DNA of 64,000 nucleotides from Ammoniphilus oxalaticus. Its GTDB lineage: Bacteria > Bacillota > Bacilli > Aneurinibacillales > RAOX-1. The position numbers and the translations under genes are program-made. The DNA lies in the NCBI RefSeq assembly GCF_003609605.1, contig NZ_MCHY01000011.1:62001-126000 (forward strand), read 5' to 3'. Of this stretch, positions 40,306 to 50,223 are shown one piece after another; the stretch's first letter is position 1, and each line of letters opens with the position of its first letter. The notes beneath the pieces were generated by a model, which was given only the letters and a program-made list of their open reading frames with translations, was not told the origin of the DNA and did not search any database.

Positions 40306-43300
40306 CTAGTTATCCGCGCTAAAATAACGCGCTTGCGGGTGCGAAAACACCATCGCAGAAACAGACGCCTCTGGTTCCATCATCGAACCTTCCGTTAATT
40401 CCACACCGATTTGACTCGGATCCAACAAACGGAATAGCTGTTCTTGATCGTCCAAATTAGGACAGGCCGGATATCCAAAGGACACGCGAATCCCATGATA
40501 GCGGGCGCCAAACCGATCTGCCATTGTCATCTCGAGCGGATCTGGGAAGCCCCAACTATCGCGGATGATATGATGCAATCTTTCCGCAAAAGCTTCGGAT
40601 AATTCTAATGCGACTGACTGTACCGCGTGCGATTTAACATACTCGCCTTGCTCCTTATACCGTTCGGAGATCTCGCGGATTCCTTTCCCTGCGGTAACGA
40701 CCAAGAACGCAACATAGTCCATGACTCCACTGTCGATCGGTTTTACAAAGTCTGCTAAGCACAGGTAAGGAGCCCGTGGTTGACGAGGAAAAGAAAACCG
40801 CTCCAGTTCTTTCGAATGGTCGTTCGGATCGTAAATAATGACGTCATTGCCATCCGCTTGAGCAGGGAAAAATCGGTATACTCCACTCGCTTCAATGGTC
40901 CCTTTCTGTTTTCCTTCCAGCAACAGCGTATCAATCACTTCTTTTAATTCAAGCGTTTTTGGATCTTGTTCTTCAATCAATTTGTTCACGTTGCCGCGAA
41001 GCCCCATGTGCTTTCCGAGCAACATCCGCCAATTAATATACGGTTCTAAATGGGTAAGCGGATAATTTCGAAGCACATGCGGCTCGAAATCAGGAGCCTC
41101 ATAAATGGGCAATGTTCGATCGATATCCGAGATTTTCGGCTGACCATCATCGCTAGCGCTCTTCTCTTCTTTCGCCGCTTCCTCTTCTTTCAGATCGTTT
41201 AACTGCCTATCACGCAATTCATCGACTAACTTTTGTCGTCCTTCTGAATCCATGATTTGATTGGCTAAATCAAGTCCACGCATCGCGTCCCGCGCATATA
41301 CGACCAACCCATCATACTCGGGTGATATTCGGTTTTCAGTGAATTTTCGAGATAAAGCAGCGCCTCCGACTAAAATTGGAACATCGATCCCCGCCGCCTT
41401 CAAGTCTTGAGCCGTTGTGACCATTTGGTGAGCTGATTTTACGAGCAACCCTGACAAACCGATCGCATCCGCTTCGGTTTCTCGATAGGCGCGAATCAAA
41501 TCTTCCGGTGGAACTTTAATTCCCAAATTAACAATTTCATATCCGTTATTGGACAAAATGATTTCAACTAAATTTTTCCCAATATCGTGAACGTCCCCTT
41601 TGACCGTCGCCAAAATGATCTTTCCTTTGGTCGATGAACTCGCCTTTTCCATAAAGGGTTCAAGGTGGGAAACGGAGGTTTTCATCACTTCAGCGCTTTG
41701 CAGCACTTCCGCCACAATCAGCTCATTGTTATTGAAAAGACGCCCGACTTCACTCATTCCATTCATCAACGGTCCGTTGATAATTTCTAACGGCGGATAT
41801 TTTTGAAGCGCTTCGTCTAAGTCTTTGATCAGCCCGTCTTTTGAGCCTTCGACGACATATTGCGCTAACCGCTCCTCTAACGTCAAATTAGAAATTTCTA
41901 TTTTCTTCTCTACCTTCTTTTCCCGGTAGAAGGCAGTAAACGTAGCAAGCGTTTCGTCCGTTGTGTCAAACAAAAGCTCTTCTGACATTTGACGCTCTTC
42001 CGCCGGTATCGAAGCAAACCGCTCGAGTTTCTCGGTATTAACGATAGCATAATCCAATCCCGCTCTTGTACAGTGGTACAAATAGATCGCGTTTAGCACT
42101 TCGCGACCAGCAGGCGGCAGACCAAATGACACGTTGCTCACACCTAAGATCGTTTGACATTCAGGCATGGCCTCTTTGATCATTCGAATCCCTTCGACGG
42201 TTTCTTTCGCTGATCCAATGTACGACTCATCACCTGTTCCAACTGGGAAAACGAGCGGGTCAAAAATAAGGTCACGCGGATCGAGACCGTACTTATTCAC
42301 CAACAGATCGTAGGAACGCTGCGCCACTTCCAACTTACGCTCACGCGTCACCGCCATCCCCGTTTCATCGATCGTTCCAACAACAACGGCCGCTCCATAG
42401 GTTTTAACCAACGGGGCTACCTGTTCAAAGCGCTCCTCCCCGTCTTCCAGGTTAATCGAGTTGATGATCGCTTTTCCTTGTGAAAATTTCAAAGCAAGTT
42501 CAATTACTTCGTGGTCAGTTGAGTCAATCATCAGCGGGACTTTCACCTTTTTAACGACATAGTCCAAAAACTTACTCATATCTTCCGCTTCGTCTCGATC
42601 AGGGTCCGCTAAACAAACGTCGATAATATGAGCCCCTTTTCGAACTTGGCCGCGAGCAATCTCGGAAGCTTCCTCGTACTTTTCTTCTTTAATTAAGTTT
42701 TTAAACTTTCTAGAGCCGATCACGTTCGTTCGCTCCCCGACAAACAACGGTCGGTTGTCCTCTTCCAAATAAACCGGTTCGATTCCTGACACAACATGAC
42801 CGTGCGGTTCAGCTTCCGTCCTCGGTTTGTAATCCTTTAATTTTTCAGCTAATACCCGAATGTGTTCTGGCGTTGTACCGCAACAGCCACCGGCGATATT
42901 CAACCAACCTTGTTTTGCAAAATCCGCCAACTTGGTTGCCAGCGCTTCCGGTGATTCGTGGTAATGCCCGTTTTCGTCAGGCAACCCCGCGTTCGGATAA
43001 CAGCTCACCCCACACTGGGCCAATTCGGAAACGGTTCGGATATGGTCTCGCATGAACTCCGGACCTGTAGCGCAGTTTAGACCAACGGAAAGCGGTTTTA
43101 AATGTTCTAACGAAATATAAAACGCTTCGATGTTTTGCCCCGCAAGCGTTGTTCCCATCGGCTCGATCGTCCCCGAGATCATCACAGGCAGTTCTTTTTC
43201 AAGTTCTTTGAATGATTCTTTAATCCCGATGCTGGCTGCTTTAACGTTCAACATATCTTGAGCCGTTTCAAGCAGCAAGAGGTCTACCCCGCCTTGAATT

Positions 43301-43779
43301 AGAGCCCTGGCCTGTGATCGGTACGATTCAACCAATTCATCAAAAGTAACGCCGCCCGTTACAGATAACGTTTTCGTCGTCGGACCCATCGCGCCCGCAA
43401 CAAAACGTGGCCACTCTGGCGTCGAGTATGCGTCAACCGCTTCTCTCGCAATTCGAGCCGCGGCTATATTAATTTCCTCATCATATTCTTCAAGATCATA
43501 TTCAGCTAAAACAACCGTTGCTGATCCGAATGTATTCGTTGAGATGATGTCTGCGCCCGCTGCCAAATACTCTTTGTGGATCTGTAAAATAACATCCGGA
43601 CGGGTGATATTAAGGTTCTCGTTACAGCCATCTAGCTCTTCTCCACCGAAATCCTCCTCGGTGAGATTCGCTTGCTGAAGCATTGTCCCCATCGCCCCAT
43701 CAAGAATTAAGATCTTTTTCTCCATCTGTCGCTTCAAACTTTGCTCAGACAATTCCTTCCACTCCCTCCACCTACTCAT
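40306..43779 (-). CDS. metH: Cobalamin-dependent methionine synthase
   Basis: This protein of about 1157 residues has all four MetH modules. The homocysteine domain has DGAMGTMLQ at the start and zinc ligands in GGCCGTTPEHI (about 310). The pterin domain has FVGERTNVIGSRKF. The cap and B12 domain carries DVHDIGKN, whose His is the cobalt ligand. The activation domain has VSFGYPACPN near the end. It transfers methyl from methyltetrahydrofolate to homocysteine. The exact start is uncertain: ATG at 43779, or TTG nine codons later after GGAGGG. A SAM-I riboswitch lies upstream. Confidence 0.95.
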   Translation of the reverse strand: MSRWREWKELSEQSLKRQMEKKILILDGAMGTMLQQANLTEEDFGGEELDGCNENLNITRPDVILQIHKEYLAAGADIISTNTFGSATVVLAEYDLEEYDEEINIAAARIAREAVDAYSTPEWPRFVAGAMGPTTKTLSVTGGVTFDELVESYRSQARALIQGGVDLLLLETAQDMLNVKAASIGIKESFKELEKELPVMISGTIEPMGTTLAGQNIEAFYISLEHLKPLSVGLNCATGPEFMRDHIRTVSELAQCGVSCYPNAGLPDENGHYHESPEALATKLADFAKQGWLNIAGGCCGTTPEHIRVLAEKLKDYKPRTEAEPHGHVVSGIEPVYLEEDNRPLFVGERTNVIGSRKFKNLIKEEKYEEASEIARGQVRKGAHIIDVCLADPDRDEAEDMSKFLDYVVKKVKVPLMIDSTDHEVIELALKFSQGKAIINSINLEDGEERFEQVAPLVKTYGAAVVVGTIDETGMAVTRERKLEVAQRSYDLLVNKYGLDPRDLIFDPLVFPVGTGDESYIGSAKETVEGIRMIKEAMPECQTILGVSNVSFGLPPAGREVLNAIYLYHCTRAGLDYAIVNTEKLERFASIPAEERQMSEELLFDTTDETLATFTAFYREKKVEKKIEISNLTLEERLAQYVVEGSKDGLIKDLDEALQKYPPLEIINGPLMNGMSEVGRLFNNNELIVAEVLQSAEVMKTSVSHLEPFMEKASSSTKGKIILATVKGDVHDIGKNLVEIILSNNGYEIVNLGIKVPPEDLIRAYRETEADAIGLSGLLVKSAHQMVTTAQDLKAAGIDVPILVGGAALSRKFTENRISPEYDGLVVYARDAMRGLDLANQIMDSEGRQKLVDELRDRQLNDLKEEEAAKEEKSASDDGQPKISDIDRTLPIYEAPDFEPHVLRNYPLTHLEPYINWRMLLGKHMGLRGNVNKLIEEQDPKTLELKEVIDTLLLEGKQKGTIEASGVYRFFPAQADGNDVIIYDPNDHSKELERFSFPRQPRAPYLCLADFVKPIDSGVMDYVAFLVVTAGKGIREISERYKEQGEYVKSHAVQSVALELSEAFAERLHHIIRDSWGFPDPLEMTMADRFGARYHGIRVSFGYPACPNLDDQEQLFRLLDPSQIGVELTEGSMMEPEASVSAMVFSHPQARYFSADN

Positions 43780-43854
43780 TGTAATCTGTCTTTTTACATA
43801 GTGTACCAGATACAATGCTAGTACTGTCTGTTTTTAACGGTTTACAAATAAAAA

Positions 43855-43999
43855 ACTCCTTCGTATAAGAAGGAGTGATTTGTCTACGTCTTCTTATCTT
43901 TCAGAACCTTCGACCGTCGTTCTGCTGGAATTAGCACCTGCTAGTATCCTAACGGTTGCTGGGCTTCAAAGGGCCAGTCCCTCCACCTCTCTAGATAAG
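43855..43999 (-). promoter_or_regulatory. SAM-I (S-box) riboswitch plus terminator upstream of metH
   Basis: The aptamer runs from about 43999 to 43893 on the minus strand. It has CTTATC-AGAGAGGTGGAGGGACTGGCCC, in parts AGAGAGGTGGAGG and GGCCC, then GAAGCCCAGCAACC, GGTGCTAATTCC and GAAAGATAAG. A terminator (ACTCCTTC/GAAGGAGT, 43855-43876) with TTTTTT follows. High SAM would switch off metH. Confidence 0.96.
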
Positions 44000-44020
44000 T
44001 CAAGTTTAATTGTTAGTAGT

Positions 44021-44049
44021 ACACTATCATTGAAAATATATATTGTCAA
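44021..44049 (-). promoter_or_regulatory. Promoter of the metH S-box leader
   Basis: TTGACA (44049-44044) and a weaker TAGTGT (44026-44021) are 17 bp apart on the minus strand, about 20 bases before the aptamer. Confidence 0.55.
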
Positions 44050-44269
44050 TATAACGATGTTCGAAACAGTTCGGTGCGCTGCTGGAAAAAAGATAGACGG
44101 GGATCAGGGGGGCAGCAGACATAGTTATGGAATGTTGTTGATGAAAAAGAAGAGATTGGCGCGCAGCTCTTTATTTCCATAGTTATTTAAATTTGTGGAT
44201 GGACAAACTAACTTGTTTAAGTTAAGATAGGAACAGGTGTTCCCTATTGGGTTAAAAGGAGGATTCCAC

Positions 44270-44974
44270 ATGCTTCAAAAACGCGACTTTTTTGTCAATC
44301 AAAATGTCCGCCTCGAACGTCTCCAACAGCATTTTAATCGTTTTAAAAAAGAAGAAACTTGCAGACATGTCCTCAATCAACTCATTATTTTTAAGCAAAA
44401 ACAACAACACAAATGTCCGCATTGCGCAAGCGTAACAGTTGTTCGTTACGGGAAATACCGTGATCGCCAACGCTACAAATGCAAGGAGTGCTGTAGAACT
44501 TTTAATGATTTAACCAATACCCCTCTACACTACACCCATTCACCTTATAAATGGATTCAATTTATCTATAGCCTTATTTGCAAACAAACATTGGCTTTTT
44601 CATCTTCAGATGTAGATATCTGCTATTCTACTGCTTATTTCTGGCGGCATAAAATCATTCATGCTTTAGCCCACGTCAACCCCGATCCGAAACAAACGAT
44701 CCTAATCCACTCTAAATACCCGTATCTCTGTGTCCGCCAACACCCACCACAGCTGATTGGAGATTCAGAGGATGGACTCAAATTTACTAATTGGATCCAA
44801 TCATTTCAATGGATCGCAAGAAGGTTTGTTGACCGCTATCTCGCTTGGTTCCAATTTCTCGAAAAACTAGACACGGATTCGGACCTGGACAAAATTAAAT
44901 TTATGCTATTTTCGGCATGTTCCCAACCGCTTCTTCAAACATACAACACTATTAAAATTAAATCTCCTTTTTAG
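44270..44974 (+). CDS. IS1595-type transposase derivative lacking the DDE core
   Basis: This 234-residue protein has the N-terminal zinc ribbon of IS1595-like transposases (CPHC at 49-52, CKEC at 71-74), the flanking RYGKYRDRQRYKC segment, and the helix-turn region up to HKIIHALAHV (about 136). About 30 unrelated residues follow. It then jumps to a C-terminal segment (FTNWIQSFQWIARRFVDRYLAWFQFLEKL, key WIQ, RFVDRYLAWF) that resembles the family's C-terminus. The acidic catalytic residues in between are gone. An excellent AAAGGAGG site precedes the ATG. No terminal repeats were seen. It could be a decayed relic or a domesticated DNA-binding protein. Confidence 0.65.
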   Translation: MLQKRDFFVNQNVRLERLQQHFNRFKKEETCRHVLNQLIIFKQKQQHKCPHCASVTVVRYGKYRDRQRYKCKECCRTFNDLTNTPLHYTHSPYKWIQFIYSLICKQTLAFSSSDVDICYSTAYFWRHKIIHALAHVNPDPKQTILIHSKYPYLCVRQHPPQLIGDSEDGLKFTNWIQSFQWIARRFVDRYLAWFQFLEKLDTDSDLDKIKFMLFSACSQPLLQTYNTIKIKSPF

Positions 44975-45071
44975 ATAAAATGACCGATCAACAACATTCG
45001 ATAGCTATACGAAAATATTTAAGATTATAACCCGCCTCTCATATGCATTAATACCATTCCAAACGTGATTA

Positions 45072-45105
45072 AAAAAGGACTACCCATTGGCAGCCCCTTT
45101 CATCA
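45072..45105 (-). terminator. Probable terminator
   Basis: AAAGGGGCTGCC and GGGTAGTCCTTT pair imperfectly on the minus strand, followed by TTTTTT, just past the stop of the HTH/coiled-coil gene. Confidence 0.6.
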
Positions 45106-45115
45106 ATCGCGCTTT

Positions 45116-45607
45116 TTATAAAGTAAAGTTCATGACCCGAGACCAGATTCCTTTTTTCTTCTTCTCTCTCTCTTCTCGAATCTTACCGAGATTATCCATC
45201 AGTTCTTGATCCCGTTTTGCGATTTCAACCTCTTGCATCCTTGTTTTTAAATCCGCAATTTCATGTTGTAGTAATTCTATCGTTTGCTTCATCTCCTCAA
45301 TCATTTTGGAATCTATCGCAAGATCCCCGACCGAGATGCCGGCTTGGATTAAAGAATGCTCAGCTTGTCCAAATTTTTCGCCTAATCCTTCACGAATATC
45401 ATGTTGATCTAAGCCATTATCCCTTGCTTCTTGTATAAATTGAAAAACAACTAATGCGTCCTTTTTAAACCGAACCTGTTTTCCCTCGATATCCATCGGA
45501 ACAAACTGGTAAAACTGATCCTTCCAGCTACGAACACTTTGCCACGTCGTATTCAATTCCTTTGCCATATCTTTTAAGGAGTACCACTGTTCCGCCAAAC
45601 TACTCAT
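45116..45607 (-). CDS. MerR-like HTH protein with coiled coil
   Basis: This 163-residue protein has an N-terminal winged-helix of the MerR/Xis type (YSLKDMAKELNTTWQSVRSWK, about 9-29, then VRFKKDALVVFQFIQEAR). It also has a long coiled coil (about 100-150, MKQTIELLQHEIADLKTRM) and a basic C-terminus. The layout resembles RacA or plasmid/phage-type DNA-binding proteins, but I do not recognise a specific family. It is monocistronic. Confidence 0.7.
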   Translation of the reverse strand: MSSLAEQWYSLKDMAKELNTTWQSVRSWKDQFYQFVPMDIEGKQVRFKKDALVVFQFIQEARDNGLDQHDIREGLGEKFGQAEHSLIQAGISVGDLAIDSKMIEEMKQTIELLQHEIADLKTRMQEVEIAKRDQELMDNLGKIREEREKKKKGIWSRVMNFTL

Positions 45608-45696
45608 CCTTTCCAGAAGATTCTAAATCTATTCTAGCAAAGATGTTGCGAGAATTATGTCAGATAGTGGATAACACTTGTGTAAGAAATTGTTCG

Positions 45697-46449
45697 CTAT
45701 TGTCGGATCAATGTCATTCTCCCCATTCTCATTGCCGCATCCATCACAATCGGAGCGATTTCTCGCATTTTTTCCTCTGTTAGACGAGAAACTGGTCCTG
45801 AAACAGATAAGACCCCGAGCAGTTGCCTGTGACGATCAAAAATCGGAGCCGCAACAGCGCTCGTTCCTGATTCCCGTTCTTCCAGACTCGTCGCATAGCC
45901 ATCGCGACTGATCCGCTCCAGTTGTTGGCGATACCGGTTCAAATCAACCAACTCCGGCCAACCTGGATCTCTTAAGATATAATTTTGAGTTTCTAAATCG
46001 GAAAATGCAACTAGCGCTTTGCCCGATGCTCCGACAGACAAAGGCAATCTGATTCCAATACGAGCGACGCGACGAATCGGGTGGTTGCTTTCAATCGCTT
46101 GGATCCTGATCCGCTCCCTTTCATCACGCACATATAAACTAATCGTCTCTCCTAGCGCGTCACGCAACTTTCGCATATCAGGATAAAATAGTTGGGCCGG
46201 ATCATCTTCATGGACCAGGTTTGACGATAATTCCCATAAACTTAATCCTAGTCGGTATCGATCTGACAATGGGTCGCGACGCAAGAAGCCTTTTCCCTCC
46301 AATGACGCTAGTAATCGGTGGACTGTACTTTTATTCAAAGACACCTTGACGGCAATCTCTGTTAGACTCAATTCACTTTCTTCGGTAAAACAAAGCAGGA
46401 TATCTAATGCGCGCTCAACCGCGCGAACCGTTAACTTTTTATCCCCCAC
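45697..46449 (-). CDS. IclR-family transcriptional regulator
   Basis: This 250-residue regulator has an N-terminal winged helix (SLTEIAVKVSLNKSTVHRLLASLEGKGF, key STVHRLL) and a C-terminal IclR effector domain (about 75-250, with LPLSVGASGKALVAF and SVSGPVSRLTEE). IclR proteins control catabolism of organic acids and aromatics. It is divergent from acnA with palindromes in between. Control of acnA or of the nearby oxalate genes is inferred, not shown. Confidence 0.9.
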   Translation of the reverse strand: MGDKKLTVRAVERALDILLCFTEESELSLTEIAVKVSLNKSTVHRLLASLEGKGFLRRDPLSDRYRLGLSLWELSSNLVHEDDPAQLFYPDMRKLRDALGETISLYVRDERERIRIQAIESNHPIRRVARIGIRLPLSVGASGKALVAFSDLETQNYILRDPGWPELVDLNRYRQQLERISRDGYATSLEERESGTSAVAAPIFDRHRQLLGVLSVSGPVSRLTEEKMREIAPIVMDAAMRMGRMTLIRQ

Positions 46450-46468
46450 CTTGCGCGCCTCCTTAATT

Positions 46469-46485
46469 GTTTCATTCTATGAAAC
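46469..46485. promoter_or_regulatory. Palindrome GTTTCAT-TCT-ATGAAAC, candidate IclR operator
   Basis: A perfect 7-3-7 inverted repeat lies 20 bases upstream of the iclR start, well placed for autoregulation. Assignment to this regulator is inferred from position. Confidence 0.5.
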
Positions 46486-46605
46486 TAAGTTTTAACTGAT
46501 AACATTATAGGCTAGCCGCTGTTCTTCGTAAATATTAACAACAAAAATAGGTGTCACTGTGTGAGACAAAAGCAAATCACTATGTACGGCTGGAAAATCA
46601 AAGTG

Positions 46606-46646
46606 TATAATGTTAATTAGATAATCTAGGTTCCATTAGGTGAAAC
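46606..46646 (+). promoter_or_regulatory. acnA -10 element and operator-like repeat
   Basis: TATAAT at 46606-46611 is a good -10; the -35 is weak. At 46630-46646, GTTCCAT-TAG-GTGAAAC resembles the iclR palindrome (same arm and spacer length, five of seven arm pairs) and would cover the start of the transcript. Confidence 0.4.
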
Positions 46647-46699
46647 CCAATTCTAAAAATAACAAATTTCATCTATTTGCCTGAGAAGGAGGATACAAC

Positions 46700-49402
46700 A
46701 TGTCAAACAATAATCATTTTAGCGCTAAGGCAGAACTAAAAGTCGGCGGTAAATCTTACACCTACTTTTCCTTAGCTGATCTAGAAAAACTTGGACCTGT
46801 GTCCAAGTTACCGTATTCAATGAAAGTTCTTCTCGAAGCTGCTGTGCGTCAGTTCGATGGAAAAGCAATTACAGAAGAACACGTAAACAAACTTGCCAAT
46901 TGGACAGCTTCCCGCGATACAAATCAAGAGGTGCCATTCAAGCCCGCGCGAATCGTACTTCAAGACTTTACGGGAGTCCCGGCAGTCGTCGATTTAGCAG
47001 CGATGCGCGCGACAATGGATCGAATGGGCGGAGATGTTTCCAAAATTAATCCGCTTGTGCCTGTTGACCTCGTCATCGACCACTCCGTAATGGTGGACAA
47101 CTTTGGAAGTGACGATGCTTTGGAGTTAAATGAAAAGATCGAATTTGAGCGAAACGCTGAACGGTATCGCTTCCTGCGTTGGGCGCAAACTGGTTTTGAT
47201 AACTTCCGCGCGATTCCGCCATCCACGGGGATTATCCACCAAGTGAACTTAGAGTACTTGGCTTCGGTGGCAGCAACGAAAGAGGTAGACGGAGAAACAC
47301 ACGTTTTCCCTGATTCCCTAGTTGGAACCGACTCGCATACAACGATGATTAATGGGCTTGGTATCGTTGGTTGGGGGGTTGGCGGAATTGAGGCCGAAGC
47401 AGGAATGCTTGGTCAACCTCTATATTTTATTACGCCTGAGGTCGTTGGTTTCAAATTAACGGGAACTCTTGCGGAAGGAGCAACCGCGACAGACCTTGCC
47501 TTGACAGTGACAAACTTACTTCGAACAAAAGGCGTCGTTGGGAAGTTTGTAGAGTTCTTCGGACCCGGTGTTAGCGAGATGAGTTTAGCGGACCGCGCCA
47601 CTGTCGCTAACATGTCCCCTGAATACGGAGCAACCGTTGGATTTTTCCCTGTTGATGCGGAAACGTTAAATTACTTGCGTTTAACCGGACGCAGCGAGGA
47701 ACAAATCGAGTTAGTTGAATCATACTACAAGGCGCAAGGCATGTTCCTAGAGCCAGATAGTCCTGAGCCAACGTATTCTGAAGTCGTTGAACTGGACCTT
47801 TCCACTGTGACTCCTTCTTTGGCTGGACCGAAGCGTCCGCAGGATCGAGTAGACTTGACCGAAATGAAGCAATCATTCAACCAGGTCGCGCGTGATCCGA
47901 TTGAAAAAGGCGGTTATGGTTTGTCTAATGATGATCTGAAAAAAGAAGTGGCTTTACAACATCCGAACGGCGAAAAAACTTCCTTAAAGAATGGCGCTGT
48001 CGTCTTGACCGCTATTACGAGTTGCACAAACACATCCAACCCAAGCGTACTGATCGGCGCCGGATTGGTTGCAAAGAAAGCAATTGAAAAAGGGTTGAAA
48101 AAACCTGCCTATGTAAAAACTTCATTAACGCCTGGTTCACGGGTCGTTACAGATTATTTAGTGGAAGCTGGATTGCTTGATCCTTTAGAACAGCTTGGTT
48201 TCCACGTGGCTGGTTATGGTTGCGCGACTTGTATCGGAAACTCCGGTCCTCTTCCAGGCGAAGTGAGCAAAGCGATCGATGAAGAAGATTTGACTGTTGC
48301 CGCTGTTCTATCTGGTAACCGAAACTTTGAAGGACGCATTCATGCCGAAGTCAAGGCAAATTACCTTGCATCCCCACCGCTTGTGATCGCCTATGCGCTT
48401 GCTGGAACGGTAGATATCGATTTGGTAAATGAACCGATCGGCTTTGATACGAACGATCAGCCTGTTTATTTGAAAGACATCTGGCCTACTTCTATAGAAA
48501 TTGACGAAGCGTTAAGTAAGGCTGTCCGCCCAGAATTGTTCCGAAAACGTTATAAAGACGTATTTAACGCGAATCAACGATGGAACGAAGTCAACGCGCC
48601 AGAAGGCGAGCTCTATGAATGGGATCCTCAATCGACTTATATCGCAGAACCCCCATTTTTCAAAGAGTTATCTACGGAACTAGCTGATATTTCGGATATC
48701 AAAGGAGCTCGCGCCCTAGCGCTGTTTGGGGACTCTGTTACAACAGACCACATTTCTCCAGCAGGTAGCATTAGCGCGGACAGTCCAGCTGGTCGTTATT
48801 TACAAGACAAAGGGGTCAAACGGGAAGATTTCAACTCTTACGGCTCCCGACGCGGTAACCACGAAGTGATGATGCGCGGCGCGTTTGCAAACATTCGAAT
48901 CCGTAATCAAATGGCGCCAGGCACAGAAGGCGGTTTTACAAAGTACTTGCCAACAGGAGATGTGATGTCGATTTATGATGCGTCTCTGAAATATCAAGAG
49001 GATAAAACACCGCTTGTTGTTATCGCTGGTAAAGAATACGGGACAGGAAGTTCGCGTGACTGGGCTGCCAAAGGACCATTACTACTCGGAGTAAAAGCGG
49101 TTATTGTGGAAAGTTTTGAACGGATTCACCGTAGCAACTTGGTTGGGATGGGAATTCTGCCCCTGCAATTTGTTGATGGGACAAGCGCCCAGTCGGTCGG
49201 AATTACTGGAACAGAAACTTTTGACATTATCGGATTAAACAATCAGATTAAACCGAGTCAAAAACTAAAAGTAAAAGCAACTCGCGAAGATGGAAGTAGC
49301 TTTGAATTTGATGTAATTGCCCGATTAGATAGCAGTGTAGATATCGAATACTACCGCAATGGCGGTATTTTGCAGACGGTTTTACGTCAATTAGCAAAAT
49401 AA
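46700..49402 (+). CDS. acnA: Aconitate hydratase AcnA
   Basis: This 900-residue TCA-cycle enzyme interconverts citrate and isocitrate through a [4Fe-4S] cluster. Cluster cysteines lie in [10 protein letters not shown] and [23 protein letters not shown] and [15 protein letters not shown] are conserved substrate loops. GAAGGAGG precedes the ATG. AcnA-type proteins can also bind iron-responsive RNA when the cluster is lost. It is monocistronic with a strong terminator. Confidence 0.96.
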   Translation: MSNNNHFSAKAELKVGGKSYTYFSLADLEKLGPVSKLPYSMKVLLEAAVRQFDGKAITEEHVNKLANWTASRDTNQEVPFKPARIVLQDFTGVPAVVDLAAMRATMDRMGGDVSKINPLVPVDLVIDHSVMVDNFGSDDALELNEKIEFERNAERYRFLRWAQTGFDNFRAIPPSTGIIHQVNLEYLASVAATKEVDGETHVFPDSLVGTDSHTTMINGLGIVGWGVGGIEAEAGMLGQPLYFITPEVVGFKLTGTLAEGATATDLALTVTNLLRTKGVVGKFVEFFGPGVSEMSLADRATVANMSPEYGATVGFFPVDAETLNYLRLTGRSEEQIELVESYYKAQGMFLEPDSPEPTYSEVVELDLSTVTPSLAGPKRPQDRVDLTEMKQSFNQVARDPIEKGGYGLSNDDLKKEVALQHPNGEKTSLKNGAVVLTAITSCTNTSNPSVLIGAGLVAKKAIEKGLKKPAYVKTSLTPGSRVVTDYLVEAGLLDPLEQLGFHVAGYGCATCIGNSGPLPGEVSKAIDEEDLTVAAVLSGNRNFEGRIHAEVKANYLASPPLVIAYALAGTVDIDLVNEPIGFDTNDQPVYLKDIWPTSIEIDEALSKAVRPELFRKRYKDVFNANQRWNEVNAPEGELYEWDPQSTYIAEPPFFKELSTELADISDIKGARALALFGDSVTTDHISPAGSISADSPAGRYLQDKGVKREDFNSYGSRRGNHEVMMRGAFANIRIRNQMAPGTEGGFTKYLPTGDVMSIYDASLKYQEDKTPLVVIAGKEYGTGSSRDWAAKGPLLLGVKAVIVESFERIHRSNLVGMGILPLQFVDGTSAQSVGITGTETFDIIGLNNQIKPSQKLKVKATREDGSSFEFDVIARLDSSVDIEYYRNGGILQTVLRQLAK

Positions 49403-49420
49403 AAAAGAATAATATAAAAA

Positions 49421-49461
49421 AGAAGAACCAGCAAGCGATCGTTCGCCATGCTGGTTCTTCT
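49421..49461. terminator. Terminator shared by acnA and pxpA
   Basis: AGAAGAACCAGCA and TGCTGGTTCTTCT pair, with an inner GCGA/TCGC stem. A and T tracts lie on the two sides of this convergent junction. Confidence 0.9.
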
Positions 49462-49464
49462 TTT

Positions 49465-50223
49465 TCAATTTATCGATTGTATGCGAATGCCTTGCGCCTC
49501 TAACGATTGACGAATAGTTTGAGCAAGGCTCAAAGCCTGCGCCCCGTCTCCGTGAATACAGATCGTATCTGCCCGTAATTCAACATCCTTTCCTTGGACA
49601 GAACGAACCTTCCCCTCCTTAACTAGGCGTATCACTTGCTTAGCAGCTTGTTGATCATCAGTAATCAAACTGTCTGCTTCTTGCCTGGATGTGAGCATTC
49701 CATTTTCCTGATACGTTCGATCTGCAAAAACTTCATGGGCAACTTGTAGCCCAATCTGGTCTCCTGCTTTCACCAATTCACTTCCTGATAAACCAAATAA
49801 AACGAGTTGCGGATCTATTCTATATACGGCTTTAGCGATTGACATTGCTAACCCCTTATCCGCTGCGGCCATATTGTATAAAGCGCCGTGCGGTTTAACA
49901 TGTCGTAATATGCCCCCCTCCGCCCGAACGAAACCTGCCAACGCGCCAATCTGATAAACGACAAGATCATAAGCCTCTTCAGGTGATATCGCTATATTTC
50001 TCCTGCCGAAACCGACTAAATCAGGCAAGCTTGGATGAGCCCCTATTGCGATATCATTAGCCAAGGCCAGCTTTACAGCGCGACGCATCGTTGTCGGGTC
50101 ACCCGCATGAAATCCGCAAGCAATGTTTGCAGATGTAACAATCTTCATGATCTCTTCATCATTTCCCATTTGATAAGGACCAAAACCTTCTCCTAAATCA
50201 CTATTCAAATCAATGTTAACCAA
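49465..50223 (-). CDS. pxpA: 5-oxoprolinase subunit PxpA (LamB/YcsF)
   Basis: This protein of about 252 residues is of the LamB/YcsF family: [37 protein letters not shown] and [10 protein letters not shown]. With PxpB and PxpC it hydrolyses 5-oxoproline to glutamate using ATP. The TTG at 50223 after CGGAG is the best start, overlapping pxpC by eight bases. Confidence 0.92.
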   Translation of the reverse strand: MVNIDLNSDLGEGFGPYQMGNDEEIMKIVTSANIACGFHAGDPTTMRRAVKLALANDIAIGAHPSLPDLVGFGRRNIAISPEEAYDLVVYQIGALAGFVRAEGGILRHVKPHGALYNMAAADKGLAMSIAKAVYRIDPQLVLFGLSGSELVKAGDQIGLQVAHEVFADRTYQENGMLTSRQEADSLITDDQQAAKQVIRLVKEGKVRSVQGKDVELRADTICIHGDGAQALSLAQTIRQSLEAQGIRIQSIN

